A stretch of DNA of 64,000 nt from Saccharum officinarum (lineage: Eukaryota > Streptophyta > Magnoliopsida > Poales > Poaceae), in NCBI GenBank assembly GCA_020631735.1, contig CM036159.1:98510701-98574700 (forward strand), read 5' to 3'. Both the position numbers and the translations under genes were made by a program. Positions 1-10,292 of this stretch are shown one piece after another. A model generated the notes under the pieces. That model saw only the letters and a program-made list of their open reading frames with translations. It searched no databases and was not told the origin of the DNA. How positions within the stretch are numbered: the first letter of the stretch is position 1; each line of letters opens with the position of its first letter.

Positions 1-456
1 ATCATTCTTCTTGTCAAGTGATCTTGTGATATGATCATCTTTGTCATCACTTGACCGTGAGGTGGAGCAATCCTCCACAACCACCTTGTTGTGGTCATGC
101 TCAACATCCTCATGCGCCTCTTCCTTGGGCTCATCATCATTGGAGATCACCCCATATTTCTCATTTAGAAACACCCAAATTTCATGGGCGGACTCGAAGT
201 CTATGATCTCATGAATTATGCTACTAACCATAGATCGATATAAAGTATTAGTAGCTTGGCTATCGAGATGTAGGCATTTACTTTGCGCTTGAGTTGCATT
301 CTTTTTATCAATTGCAAAGGAAAAGCCCACATCTACGATCCACCACATTTGAGGAGAAATAAACTTAAAATTGCATGTCATCCAATTTCTCCACCGTGCA
401 AAGTGTGTGCCATCAAAAATGTGTGGACACTCAACATCTAGCCCATAAGCCGCCAT
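1..456 (-). CDS. Copia retrotransposon gag, N-terminal part (runs off window)
   Basis: An open minus-strand frame begins with ATG at 456-454 and stays open for 152 codons to the window edge, so the 3' part is missing. The early segment FDGTHFARWRNWM and the later ESAHEIWVFLNEKYG match the usual layout of plant Ty1/Copia gag (DUF4219 followed by UBN2), which packages element RNA into cytoplasmic virus-like particles. It lies just downstream, in element orientation, of a primer-binding site and an LTR, the expected order. An acidic stretch follows, rich in D, E and H. The SIRE/Maximus lineage is my inference from the gag style and long LTR. No stop or frameshift is seen in this part; whether pol is intact cannot be judged here. 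Confidence 0.8.
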   Translation of the reverse strand, partial: MAAYGLDVECPHIFDGTHFARWRNWMTCNFKFISPQMWWIVDVGFSFAIDKKNATQAQSKCLHLDSQATNTLYRSMVSSIIHEIIDFESAHEIWVFLNEKYGVISNDDEPKEEAHEDVEHDHNKVVVEDCSTSRSSDDKDDHITRSLDKKND

Positions 457-487
457 CCTCTCGGGTCGGTGAAGACCACAAATAAGA

Positions 488-505
488 GACCCGGCTCCGA
501 TACCA
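488..505 (-). other. Primer-binding site of the Copia element
   Basis: On the minus strand the sequence TGGTATCGGAGCCGGGTC starts two bases after the LTR end. TGGTATC.GAGC is the usual complement of the initiator methionine tRNA 3' end that primes reverse transcription in plant Copia elements. This fixes the LTR/internal boundary and the element orientation. Confidence 0.8.
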
Positions 506-507
506 CT

Positions 508-3075
508 TGTAGGGTCGAGATGGCGGACTAGAGGGGGGTGAATAGTCCTTTCTAAAACTTAAACACGTTGGCTAACCGAAACAAATGCGGAATTAAACTT
601 AACGGTCTAGCCAAGACTACACCCCTCTATCTAAGTTCTCTAGCACCTTGCAAAGATCCTAATTAAGCAACTAAGGTGCTAAGCTTACCAAGAGCTCACC
701 TAATCAATTCTAGAGCAAGGTCACACAAACCTATGCACTAGTACTTTGCAAGCAAGAGGGAGCTCCTACACAATTCTAGTAAGCAAAGCGCACAAAGCCT
801 AAGCTCACTAGCAATGCTCAATAACAAGGCTACACAAGCCAAATTAGAGAGCGCAAACTACTTAGCTACACAAACTAAGCAATGTGACTAACAAGGTTAC
901 ACAAACCAAATTAGTCACGCAAAGGGAAGCTTCTAGCTACACAAGCAAGAAGACAACTAGCAAGCTACACAAGCAAACTAGTTACGAGAGCAACTACACA
1001 AGCACAAGTATATATGAAAGTAAATACAAGCTTGTGTTGCACGAAGGCAAACCACCGAGAAGAGTAGACAATGTTGACACGGTGATTTTCTCCCGAGGTT
1101 CACTTGGTCGCCACCAAGCTACGTCCCCGTTGTGTCGACCAACACTTAGATGGTTCCTCGGTGTGACCCTCAAGTCACTTGCCCCTCAAGGCACGCCCCG
1201 CAAGGCACCGCAAGACTCCACTCTCAAGTGAGGTAACTCAATGACACGCTCAACTAGAGTTGCTCTTCGCGATCCCCGCGGGGTGAGCACAATCCCCCTC
1301 ACAAAGCTTCTCCGGAGCCTCGCACAATCTTCTTGCGAGCTTCGTCGGAGCCACAAGCCACCAAGCCGTCTAGGAGGTGGCAACCTCCAAGAGTAACAAG
1401 CACTACCGGCTTGCAACACGAACACCTAGTGCCACTCGATGCAACCTCACGATGCAATCGCACTAGAATCGCTCTCTCACTCGATCCGATGAACACTATC
1501 AAGCATGAGTGAGTTAGAGGGCTCCCAAGCACTACCACACGAGCCACCAAGGCTAAAGTGTGCTCAGCTGCCGGCCACAGCCGGCCACAAGGTCTATTTA
1601 TAACCCCACGGTCAAATAGAGCCGTTACACACTTGTCCGTTTTTCCGCGGGAGCACTGGACGCGCCGGTGGTAACTCACCGGACGCGCTCAACCGCGTCC
1701 GGTGCCCCTCCGACATCCGCGTGTCCTCCGAAATTCAAATTCGTCCGTTAGATCCTCCAACGGTCACTGCGCGCCAACGGTCAAACGACCCACCGGACGC
1801 GCTGCTGCGAACCACCGGACGCGCCGGTGCGCACAGTCTTCGCGCGCGCGAAGACATCACCGGACGCGCTGCTCGCAACCACCGGACGCGCCGGTGCGCA
1901 CAGTACCCGCGCCCGCGAAGACAACACCGGACGCGCTCCTCGCAACCACCGGACGCCACAGTAACCGCGTCCGGTGCGAGTCCAGTAAGCACCCTGGACC
2001 ACCGGACGCGTCCGATGGTGTGACACCGGACGCGCACCGCGTCCGACGTCCTCGTTTCCCTCAGGGCGCAAGACCGGACGCGCCGGTCCCGTGGGTCACC
2101 GGACGCGCCGGTGCCAAACCCTAGCTCGCGCGCCTGACGCCCGCGCTGCACTGACCGGACGCGCCGGTCCACCGTGACCGCGTCCGGTGCAGCGTCCGGT
2201 GCTGCGTCCGGTCACCTCTGTGACCGCGTTCGCCTCCGTTTCTTTTCCGACTTCCGGCGCAATGGAATATAGGCATTTCATTTCCCCGAAATCGCCTGAA
2301 TCCCGCGCTCGCACGCTCGGCGGGAGGGAGAGAGGAACCCAAACCTCTCTATACCCGCAAACCACAGCGCGACCAACGCCACCTTTGCAAATGTGCCAAC
2401 ACCATCAAGTGTACATCTCCATGTGCTTGTGTGTTAGCATTTTCATAATCATTTTCAAAGGAGTTAGGCACTCAACTTGCCTCGCCACTCGATCCTAACA
2501 CGTATGCACAGTTAGATCGCTCAAGTGGCACTAGATGACCGATATGCAAACAAGTTTGCCCCTCTTGATAGTACGGCCATCTATCCTAAACCCGGTCATA
2601 AACTTCTCTACACACCTATGACCGGTGAAATGGAAATGCCCTAGGTTATACCTTTGCCTTGCGCATTCCACTCCATCTCCTCTGACGTTGATGCAACACA
2701 TGCACCAACCAATCACCAAATGATATGATTCACTTCATATCATCACGTGACCGTATTGGTTCATCGATCTTGACCTCACTTGCTCTTCACCGTTGCATTG
2801 GTCCGTCGGCGCCAAGTCTTGCCCAAGCTTCACCATCGCATGGTCCTTCGCTTCGAAGCCTCAACTTGCCCTTCACCTTCACAACCGGTCCTTCGAGCCA
2901 AGACTCATCTTGATCTTCTCCATCTTGGTCACATGACTCCATGTCATGTCTCATATGCAATGAGCTCCTTCATGACACCATCACATGTGGACTAATCTCC
3001 TGTGTATCTCACATAACCACATATTAGTCCACCTAAGTTGTCACTCAATTACCAAAACCAACCAAGGACCTTTCA
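508..3075 (-). mobile_element. 5' LTR of a Copia-type retrotransposon (about 2.57 kb)
   Basis: Read on the minus strand, the LTR starts TGAAAGGTCCTTGG at 3075 and ends CGACCCTACA at 508, giving TG...CA termini, followed directly by the primer-binding site and gag. The other LTR is outside the window, so LTR identity and a target-site duplication cannot be checked; the base pairs flanking the outer end are ccagc at 3076-3080. The middle is very GC-rich with many CACCGGACGCG-type repeats. Several long reading frames in this GC-rich part are by-products of composition, not genes. Confidence 0.8.
1791..1990. repeat. About 67-bp CpG-rich tandem repeat within the Copia LTR
   Basis: Three successive units starting near 1791, 1858 and 1926 each carry caccggacgcgct, then accaccggacgc, mostly followed by cggtgcgcacag and a ggcgc/ccgcg-rich spacer. 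Single copies of caccggacgcg continue to about 2165, and inverted gcgtccggtg copies lie near 2180-2210. The CG-dense motif is partly palindromic (ggacgcgtcc-like). Its role is unknown. Confidence 0.75.
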
Positions 3076-3212
3076 CCAGCGTCGGCTGTACATCCATCGC
3101 CTCCTTCCTCTCTTCTTGATGCCGGTGATGTTCGAGACGACGTGAACCCCACGTTGACGCGTAAAATGGCGTGAAAAAATAACTATAGGCGTGGGCGTCT
3201 AGCACCCGGATG

Positions 3213-3808
3213 CAGGGTTTTTTTACCGACCGGTTACCCCAAACCGCCGGCCTCCGGTTCCGGTTTACCGGTTACCGGTCGGTAACCGGTCGAATTTGAA
3301 TTTGAATTCAAACGCGCCTTCGGTTCGGTTTGTCACCGGTTTACCGGGCGGTTTGGAGCGGTAACCGCTCGGTTTGAGCGGTTTACCGCTCGGTTTGAGT
3401 TTGGAATTTTCTTTTTTCTTTTTTTTTTCAAACTTCTATACGTATAAATAAATACTAAACGAACTCGAATTTGAAAATTTTTTACACCATTGGCTTCTAT
3501 AAATCATGAACTATTTTTAGGAATTTTTCAGCATTTTTTGTTTTTTTTTTCAAATTTTAAATTTGAATTTGGGGGCCTTAACGGGGTAGGACCAGGATTT
3601 TTTTCTTTTTTTTCAAACTTCTATACGTATAAATAAATACTAAACGAACTCGAATTTGAAAAATTTTTACACCATTGGCTTCTATAAATCATGAACTATT
3701 TTTAGAAATTTTTTCAGCATTTTTTTTTTCAAAATTTAAATTTGAATTTGGGGAATACCTAACCGGACCGGACCGGAACCGGTTTACCGAGCGGTTTTTT
3801 TAACCCTG
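3213..3808. mobile_element. hAT-type non-autonomous element (MITE) with perfect 8-bp TSD
   Basis: The element starts CAGGGTTTTTTTACCG and ends CGGTTTTTTTAACCCTG, inverted termini of hAT style. The 8-bp direct repeat cccggatg lies immediately outside both ends (3205-3212 and 3809-3816). There is no coding capacity. The inside is full of ccggtttaccg-like motifs near both ends and contains an internal direct duplication of an AT-rich block. Confidence 0.9.
3428..3753. repeat. Internal direct duplication inside the hAT MITE
   Basis: An AT-rich block of about 140-145 bp beginning tcaaacttctatacgtataa occurs at about 3428-3573 and again at about 3613-3753 (offset 185). Both copies share the motif accattggcttctataaatc and end in a T-rich run followed by atttgaatttgggg. 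The copies differ at only a few positions, so the duplication is recent relative to the element or was maintained by exchange. Confidence 0.8.
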
Positions 3809-3891
3809 CCCGGATGTCCGACTATACACGCGGGCGCCCGGGCGCTAGAATCTCCGGTAAGGAAAACGTGATTTTGGATTTTCGGTCAATC

Positions 3892-4239
3892 AGTGCCCGT
3901 ACCGGGGTGGACTGGCATTGACAGTTCAACCGAGTGACTTGGCAGTGTTTAGATCCCTTCGAACTTCCAAAAATTTTACAAGATTACCCGTCACATCGAA
4001 TCTTTAGACGTATACATAGAGTATTAAATGTAGGTAAAAAAACTAATTACACGGTTTGTCTGTAAATGTCGAGACGAATCTTTTGAGTCTAGTTAGTCCA
4101 TGATTGGATAAATTTTACCAAATAACAACGAAAAGTGCTACAGGGATTTTACACCAACTTTTACACCATCTAAACACTACCTTAGCTTAAGTGCCCGTAC
4201 CGGGGTGGACTGGCATTGACAGTTCAACCAGAGTGACTT
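3892..4239. repeat. 49-50 bp direct repeats flanking a MITE
   Basis: A block starting agtgcccgtaccggggtgga and ending gagtgactt occurs at 3892-3940 and again at 4190-4239, differing by one inserted A. The Tourist-like MITE 3941-4181 lies between them. This is far longer than a transposon target-site duplication. Confidence 0.85.
3941..4181. mobile_element. Tourist-like (PIF/Harbinger-type) MITE
   Basis: Inverted ends GGCAGTGTTTAGAT and ATCTAAACACTACC bound a 241-bp non-coding element. It contains the conserved grass blocks cgtcacatcgaatcttta and gagacgaatcttttgag. The 3-bp TSD is ambiguous: CTT on both sides if the last C is taken as flank. Confidence 0.75.
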
Positions 4240-4278
4240 AGCTTATAATATATGACAAGATTTTGAAAAATACTTTAA

Positions 4279-4520
4279 GGGCTGGTTTAGTTTAAAAAAA
4301 TTTGCAAAATGACACTGTAACTCTTTTCGTTGTTATTTGGCAAATATTGTCCAATCATGGTCTAATTAGGCTTAAAAGATTCGTCTCGTCTATTTCGTCT
4401 AAACTGTGTAATTAGTTTTATTTTTTATCTATATTTAATGCTTCATGCATGTGTCCAAAGATTCGATGTGACGGGGAATCTGAAAAATTTTGCAAAATTT
4501 TCTGGGAACTAAACAGGAGC
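4279..4520. mobile_element. Tourist-like MITE with TAA target-site duplication
   Basis: Ends GGGCTGGTTTAGTT and AACTAAACAGGAGC are inverted repeats with a few mismatches, flanked on both sides by TAA (4276-4278, 4521-4523), the TWA duplication typical of PIF/Harbinger elements. The inside carries gattcgtctcg and gattcgatgtgacgg blocks shared with the other MITEs here. Confidence 0.8.
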
Positions 4521-4523
4521 TAA

Positions 4524-5412
4524 GTGCCAAAATCAGAAACAATTGCTGGTTCATGCATGATGGGACGGATAATGAATAAATCAGCAGCACATACAAGCGT
4601 GCATGCATGTATGTATGAATGAATGGATGGGTTGAGAGATGTCATATCGTTAAGACGTACTGTAAGCTACAAAATGCTGTTGGACAGGAGTATAGTATTT
4701 GAGTCTCATATCACCTGATGTGTTTTTTTATATGTGTTGGACAGCAGTACAGTATTCGTTTTTATATGGATGCAGATGCAGGGTTTTTATGAATACGATC
4801 GGATCCGGATTCGCTGATCCAATGACATTCCCCGCGATTTTTTTTCTTCTCCTTTTTCTCAGACGTACTTACCTACATGATGATTTCTGATTTGTTTGGC
4901 AAATTTTTCTTCCGTTTTTCTCCAACGTGCTTAAGTACATGACGGTTTCATGTACGGGAGGATCAACACTTTTGGTTACCTTTTTTTCCCCGTGAAAAAG
5001 GTAAGCCGGAGGCAATATATGAGGAAATTTTGGTTTGTAACTGCTGAAAATAATGACCTTTTTTACTCGTAACTCTCATTTTGAGTTTGGAACTGTAAAA
5101 CACTCCTTAACACTGCACTATTCATATTATGCCCTAGCTGTCCGAACCCATTCGCGATGCTTGTGTCTGTGGGTGTGGCTCACCTTGAACCTTTTTAAAC
5201 TCATAATAAGTACACTCAATTGTCACCAATTTAAATTAACTTAATCTATTGTCGATTTTTCATATGGTATTTATTTGATTTAAGGTTGGACCAAACTCAC
5301 TAAAATTCTACAAAAAAATGCATCGAGTAAAATATACGCCCCGTTGCTGCGCCAGACATGTGTTGCTAGTAATAATTAGAAGACAACGTATCCGATGCAA
5401 ACCAATCTCTCT
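4524..5412. other. Intergenic, no gene recognised
   Basis: AT-rich sequence with short reading frames of at most about 63 codons, homopolymer T runs and small tgcatgcatgtatg-type repeats near 4600. I see no splice-linked exons, no terminal inverted repeats and no conserved protein segment. Confidence 0.6.
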
Positions 5413-5597
5413 GTGTAACCATACAAACTTCTAATCTAAGCCACATGATGTTAATCAAGGGGGCGCAGGGGCGAGTGGGAGGGAGGATTTGCAAAAGTGT
5501 GATTATGAGCGGACGGTTAAGCACAAAATTACCCGATCCCCATGCGCCCCTTGGATCAATATCATGTGGCCCAGATTAGAAGTTTGCATGGTTGCAC
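5413..5597. mobile_element. Long-TIR MITE (about 60-bp inverted repeats)
   Basis: The first 60 bases (GTGTAACCATACAAACTTCT onward, through ccacatgatgttaatcaagg) are the inverted, slightly diverged copy of the last 60 (ending AGTTTGCATGGTTGCAC). The 60-bp length suggests a Mutator-type MITE. No convincing 9-bp duplication was found, so the superfamily is not certain. A foldback structure would form over most of the element. Confidence 0.65.
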
Positions 5598-6188
5598 GAA
5601 GATGTTGGTTTGCAGCAAATACGTTGCCTAATTAGAAAAGGAAGAAAGAAAAAAAAGACAAACTGCATGCCGAAGGAAATTTGGCCTCGCCTACTCACAA
5701 TTATTGGATGGATCACATGCAAACATCCAAATCCCTGGCGCAAAACTAGCTCGATCGCACATACTGTACGTATTTCCATTAATATATAAAGTCGTAATAA
5801 TAATTAATTGATGGAAGAAGAATGAGTTCGCGGCCGTGGAACCACTTGAGGTGCGAGCATATGGTCAGGGTGTCTGAACACGCGCGCGCCCGTGGGCGTG
5901 CACGCTAGCGCTTCATAATTGCGACGAGAGGCCGCGCGCGACGGACGCGTGCGGGGTGAGCGGGGACGCGGCGGGTGCGAGCTCCAGCGGCCAGGCCAGG
6001 ACTGCAATGCAAAAGGAAAGGGAAAGAGATCGGTGCTTATCGTACAGAAATACTCCTTAAGTATATATTTTTTGACTAGTAGAGAAATTAAAGGTCTAAG
6101 TTTTGCAAAGTCTGATGGACAATTAGTCAAGTTTAAGACTATAACTTGTAGTATTATCATTTGACTTCTTTCTTAACAGAGTGCATTA
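5598..6188. other. Intergenic, no gene recognised
   Basis: Mixed AT-rich sequence with a short GC-rich stretch at about 5880-6000. Reading frames are short and overlap on both strands. No exon, element end or RNA gene was recognised. Confidence 0.55.
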
Positions 6189-6449
6189 GAGCAGATACAA
6201 TAATAGGCTTATACCCAAGCTAATGCTGATGTGGAGGAGTGAATGGACGAGAGAGGGGAGAGCTTGGCTCCCATGCAAGTACCAAACTGGGCACAAAAAC
6301 ATATGCATTGGTGAGCCCAAGTAACCAGTGTTGTGAGGAGGAATAAAAGAGAGATTTTTTTAAAGATAAATAGAAGACACTTACTGTATAACTTACTCGT
6401 ATAACTTGACTTACAGCCAAGCAACTTGGCTCTATTATTGACCATGCTC
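6189..6449. mobile_element. MITE with TTA target-site duplication
   Basis: Ends GAGCAGATACAATAATAG and CTATTATTGACCATGCTC are inverted repeats, and TTA flanks both sides (6186-6188, 6450-6452). The element is 261 bp and non-coding. A 3-bp TTA duplication points to a PIF/Harbinger source. Confidence 0.8.
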
Positions 6450-6454
6450 TTATG

Positions 6455-6870
6455 ATAGAAGTAGCTAGAGCCAAGCCTGGGTGGTAGTGGTATAACTCTA
6501 CCCGTAGTTCAAATGGTCTAAAGCTAGGAGTAGCTAGAGCTAAGCCAGGATGTTAGTGGTACAACTCTATTGTGTAGGTACTCCCTTTGAACCAAAAAAA
6601 AATCTTCGAATCATCTTAAACCAGACTATATTAGGTTCAAGTAACTTTATAAGAAAGGGTAATGACATCTATGACATCCAACAAATATATTATATTTCAT
6701 AGCTATATTAATAGTGTCATAATTGCCTATGTTCTTTTTTAGAAAATTCAGTCAAATTTTAAATAGTTTAATTTAGAATAATTCTAGGAATTGATTTAAT
6801 TTAAGACAAAGGGAGTAGTTTAAATAGTCCAAAGCCAGGAGTAGCTAGAGCTGCAACTTTATTGTGCCGG
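6455..6870. repeat. Degenerate tandem repeat broken up by a MITE
   Basis: A unit of about 60-75 bp with the core gtctaaagctaggagtagct, then agagcyaagcc and agtggtayaactcta, occurs at about 6455-6515 and 6516-6578. A third copy (tccaaagccaggagtagcta) follows at about 6828-6870, and a weaker copy (caggagtagctacaggc) is near 7655. The Stowaway element 6581-6815 lies between copies two and three. Confidence 0.6.
6581..6815. mobile_element. Stowaway-like MITE
   Basis: Starts CTCCCTTTGAACC and ends AAGACAAAGGGAG, flanked by TA on both sides, as expected for Tc1/Mariner-derived Stowaway elements. Non-coding, AT-rich, 235 bp. Confidence 0.75.
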
Positions 6871-6872
6871 TA

Positions 6873-7333
6873 CTGCCTCCGTAGAAAAAAATGTAAAATT
6901 ATCCTAAGTCAGACTATCTTAGGCTTATAAGGATACTCACAATGCAGATTCTATCATAGAGTTTAAAGCTATTTATTATCTCGAATATTGTGGACTTAGA
7001 GTCTAAATAAGACTTGGAGTCTTATTTTTTCTCCCTCTTTCTTTAATAAATATGTTGTCACATCAGCAAAATACCATAAATAAAGTGTAATAAATAGTCT
7101 TGGACTCTATGATAGAGTCTTTCATTGTGAGTGCCCTAAATAACTCCACGTGACAAAAATAGTAACATCTATGAAACCAAATGTGTATTTCATGATATAT
7201 CTAGTTATATTACTTTGATGTCATAACTCATAAATATCGTGCTCTTTTGCTATAAATTTTGATCAAATTTAAAATAGTTTGATTTAGAACAATTCAAAAA
7301 GTTGATTTCATCTGGAATCTAGAATGAAAGGAC
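6873..7333. mobile_element. Degenerate Stowaway-like MITE interrupted by another MITE
   Basis: The left end TA|CTGCCTCCGTAG and right end GAATGAAAGGAC|TA are degenerate Stowaway termini. The inside resembles the neighbouring Stowaway copy (catctatgaaacc, ttgatgtcataa, ttgatttagaacaattc). The TAA-flanked element 6931-7136 is inserted in it. Confidence 0.6.
6931..7136. mobile_element. Tourist-like MITE nested in a Stowaway element
   Basis: Ends GGATACTCACAATGCAG and TTCATTGTGAGTGCCC are inverted. The motif ctatcatagagt near the left pairs with actctatgatagag near the right. TAA flanks both ends (6928-6930, 7137-7139). The element is 206 bp and non-coding. Confidence 0.8.
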
Positions 7334-7342
7334 TAAAGTACA

Positions 7343-7652
7343 GGCTTGTTTAGTTCATCCCAAAAGTTTACACCCTATCCCATCGAATTTTTGGACACAT
7401 GTATAGAGTATTAAATATAGACTAAACAAATTGTGACTACTTTGCGAGACGAATCTTTTAAACCTAATTAGTTTATGATTTAACAATAAAGTACTACAGT
7501 GCACATGTGTTAATGCTTAATAAATTCGTCTCACAATTTACCAATGAATTCTATAATTTATTTTTTTATTAGTATTCGAACACCTCCTGCGACAACCTCA
7601 CGTGACATAGAGATAATTTTCAAAAACTTTACGTCTGAAACTAAACTAGACC
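7343..7652. mobile_element. Tourist-like MITE, longer subfamily
   Basis: Ends GGCTTGTTTAGTT and AACTAAACTAGACC are inverted. Internal blocks gagacgaatcttttaaacc and aattcgtctcacaattta are also inverted to each other, giving a long imperfect palindrome. No clear TSD. Confidence 0.6.
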
Positions 7653-7733
7653 AGTCCTAGGAGTAGCTACAGGCAAGCCTAAGGTTTTAGGGGTACGGCT
7701 CCCCTGTGGGTTGTGGCAGAAGTATCGGACAAT

Positions 7734-7981
7734 GACTGTGTTCAGTTCCTTAAAAAACAAAGTACTATGTGAAAAAAGATTCTCCATCACATCAAACTTG
7801 CGATACATGCATGGAGTACTAAATGTAGATGAAATTAAAAACTAATTGTACAGCTTGGTTGTACTTTGCGAGACGAACGTTTTGAACAGAATTGGTCAAC
7901 GGTTGGACAATATTTGCCAAATAAAGCCAAAACGTGCTACGGTACTTTTTTTTACCTCTTTTCAGGAATCTAAACACAGCC
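7734..7981. mobile_element. Tourist-like MITE with AAT duplication
   Basis: Ends GACTGTGTTCAGTTCC and GGAATCTAAACACAGCC, flanked by AAT on both sides (7731-7733, 7982-7984). The inside carries tgcgagacgaacgttttga. Non-coding, 248 bp. Confidence 0.7.
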
Positions 7982-8350
7982 AATGATGCATGAAATGGTC
8001 AACGGAGTTGTAGACTTGTAGCACCTCGGGAAAAGACGAAGGACTTGATGGAGAGACCTGGCCAGGGCAGCTGGGCTGGCCATGGCACCGAGAGCATCAG
8101 CAGTGTGCGGTTCGAAGGTGGATCGATACAATAAATGCACCGATCGAACCTGGGTCGATACATTGCGAGGCCGATTCGATGGAGCTCCGGGTCCGTCGTA
8201 TCGAACCCGCTCCTACGGAAAAAAGAAATCGTCTTGGCTCCCTCTCTCCTACCGTGCCGTTGACGCTCCCAGTTCGATACGTTGCGAGCCGGGTACCAGA
8301 ACAAGTCACGTCATTGGTGGGACCCAGTATAGGACCGACCCCGGTCCTCC

Positions 8351-8585
8351 ATAGATGACAAAAATTTTGCAAAAATTTTTAGATTCCCCGTCACATCGAA
8401 TCTTTAAATACATGCGTGAAGCATTAAATATAGATAAAAAATAAAACTAATTACACAGTTTAGACGAAATGGACGAGATAAATCTTTTAAGCCTAATTAG
8501 ACCATGATTGGACAATATTTACCAAATAACAACGAAACTGCTGCAGTAGCGTTTCACCGAAAATTTTTCACAACTAAACAGCCCC
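8351..8585. mobile_element. Tourist-like MITE remnant
   Basis: The interior is a close relative of the 11537-11777 copy (ccccgtcacatcgaatcttt, ttaagcctaattagac, accaaataacaacgaaact) and the right end reads AACTAAACAGCCCC. The left terminus is degenerate, so limits are approximate and no TSD is assigned. Confidence 0.6.
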
Positions 8586-8820
8586 AAATTTAAACGCGGA
8601 GCCAGCGGCGCAGGTCTCGCTCACCGCCGCCTCACCGTCAATGTAAAATCACCATCTCGCCGAGCCAACGTAAAGGTCCACTGTGACTGGTGCTCGTCGC
8701 CGTGTCATATACGGAGCAGGAGTATAGTACAACTGGACCAAATTCGAATTCTTAGAAGCCCCACTCAACTGTTGTGTACTTCCTCCGGTCCGTTTTATCA
8801 GGCGAACCAACAAAAATGAG

Positions 8821-9094
8821 GGTCTTGTTTATTTGCCCGGAACCGGCGCCGCCGGATTTACTGTGCGGCACGGTAGCGCACCGTAGTATTTCGTTTGTAT
8901 TTGGTAAAAATTGTTCAAACATTGATTAATTAGGCTTAAAGCGTTCGTCTCGCAAAGTACACCAAAACTGTGCAATTAGTTTTTAATTTTATCTATATTT
9001 AGTACTTAATGTATGTACCAGCATTTTGATGTGACGGGAATCTTTTTTTTTATAGTGACAAATTCTGAATTATGGAGGTAACTCAAACAAGGCC
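8821..9094. mobile_element. Tourist-like MITE with GAG duplication
   Basis: Ends GGTCTTGTTTATTTGCC and AACTCAAACAAGGCC, with GAG on each side. Internal blocks ttcgtttgtatttggtaaaa, gcgttcgtctcgcaaagtac and attttgatgtgacgggaatc match the 31678-31951 copy, so these two form a subfamily. Confidence 0.7.
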
Positions 9095-9298
9095 GAGAAT
9101 ACCAAGAAAGAGGATTTAAAGCAGCATCGTGCGCTGCGCTCGTCTTGGGAGTTTACCTTTACCTCAAGTACCCAACGACCCCTGCGTCCGCCTCCCTCCC
9201 CCGATGCAGAGCCTGGCCAGCGATTTCGCATGCATGCAGCAGCTAAACAAGCTCCTTCAATAAGTACCCATGCAAAGGTCTCGTCTGCTTGAGTTAAT

Positions 9299-10287
9299 AC
9301 GGTAATGCTGCGGTGCGACCGTCTGCTCGGCCGTCCGCACCTATTTGCTCGGGAGTTAAAAAAAAAATCTCCTCATCCATTCCTATCCTCTCGTTCACTC
9401 GTTCCGTACTGCACCTTTGGATGATCCTTCCGCCGCAAGATCGCAGCAGGATGCTCTTTCTTCCCCGCTCCCTCCCCCAGCATGAAGTGTCTGCTCCGGC
9501 GTCTCTCCTGTGTGGCCGGCCCCTTCCCACACTGCTCTTCCCGCAAGGCACTCGCTCCGCGCCACCATCCACCTCTCCCGTTGCGGAAGGGGAGGCCTAT
9601 GCCTACACCTGCGTCTGCGCCCATCCACCTCGCGCCATCGGTAGGAAGGGGAGGCCTGCGCCACCGCATTTCCCCACCAGATAGGCCATGCCCGCGCGGC
9701 GACACTGTGTTTTCAAGTGTTTCAGGCGTTTTCAGACATGTTGCAAGCCTATGTTTCAATTGTTTCAGTTGTTTCAAATGTATGTTTTCCATATGGATGT
9801 TGCAAAGTAGATAGGGATGTTACATATATTGCAGTGGTTGCACGTGTATGTTGCAAGCCGTTGTTCCCAATGTTTCATCTGTTTTTTCAGGCGTATGTTG
9901 TAAGTGTGTTTATCTAGATGTTGCGTATATGTTTTACACATATGTTGCAAGTATTTTATCTGAATATTACGTATGTTTTAGGTGTTTCAGTTTTTTCAGA
10001 CGTATGTTGTAAGTGTTTCAACTGTTTCTGACGTATGTTGCATGTGTTTCATCTGATGTTGCCAAAGTAGATCGGGATGTTACATGTATTACAAGCAGAC
10101 ACGGGGAACGAGCACAAGTAGAAGCGGTCCCGCGGCCACAGGCGGTCCCGACGTGCGTGCAGGAAGCGAGGTGGGCAAGGACGGCCCCCATGGAGCGGCG
10201 CAGGCAAGCAGACGGGCGAGCAGTCTATGGGGCAGGCAAGCGAGCAGAACGGGCGAGCGTCTGTTCGTCCAAGCGGCAGGAGTACCG
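9299..10287. mobile_element. Putative non-autonomous DNA transposon with tgtttca/atgttgca repeats
   Basis: A GC-rich left part (about 9300-9700) is followed by about 370 bp of degenerate repeats built on gtgtttcag, cgtatgttgcaag and atctgatgttgc (about 9715-10095) and a GC-rich right part. The left end cggtaatgctgcgg resembles the inverted right end ccgcttg..gcaggagtaccg, suggesting terminal inverted repeats, but no TSD is clear. Reading frames through the GC-rich ends are on both strands and overlap, so I do not call them genes. The Helitron at 10293 abuts the right end. Confidence 0.4.
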
Positions 10288-10292
10288 GAGAA

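Noticed and set aside
1702..2365. Several 90-145 codon frames on both strands
   Set aside because: They lie in the CpG-rich repeat field of a Copia LTR, overlap one another in opposite strands and consist of repeated T-G-R or A-S-G type strings.
9294..9814. Frames of 79-139 codons on both strands
   Set aside because: Compositional frames in the GC-rich end of a repeat element.
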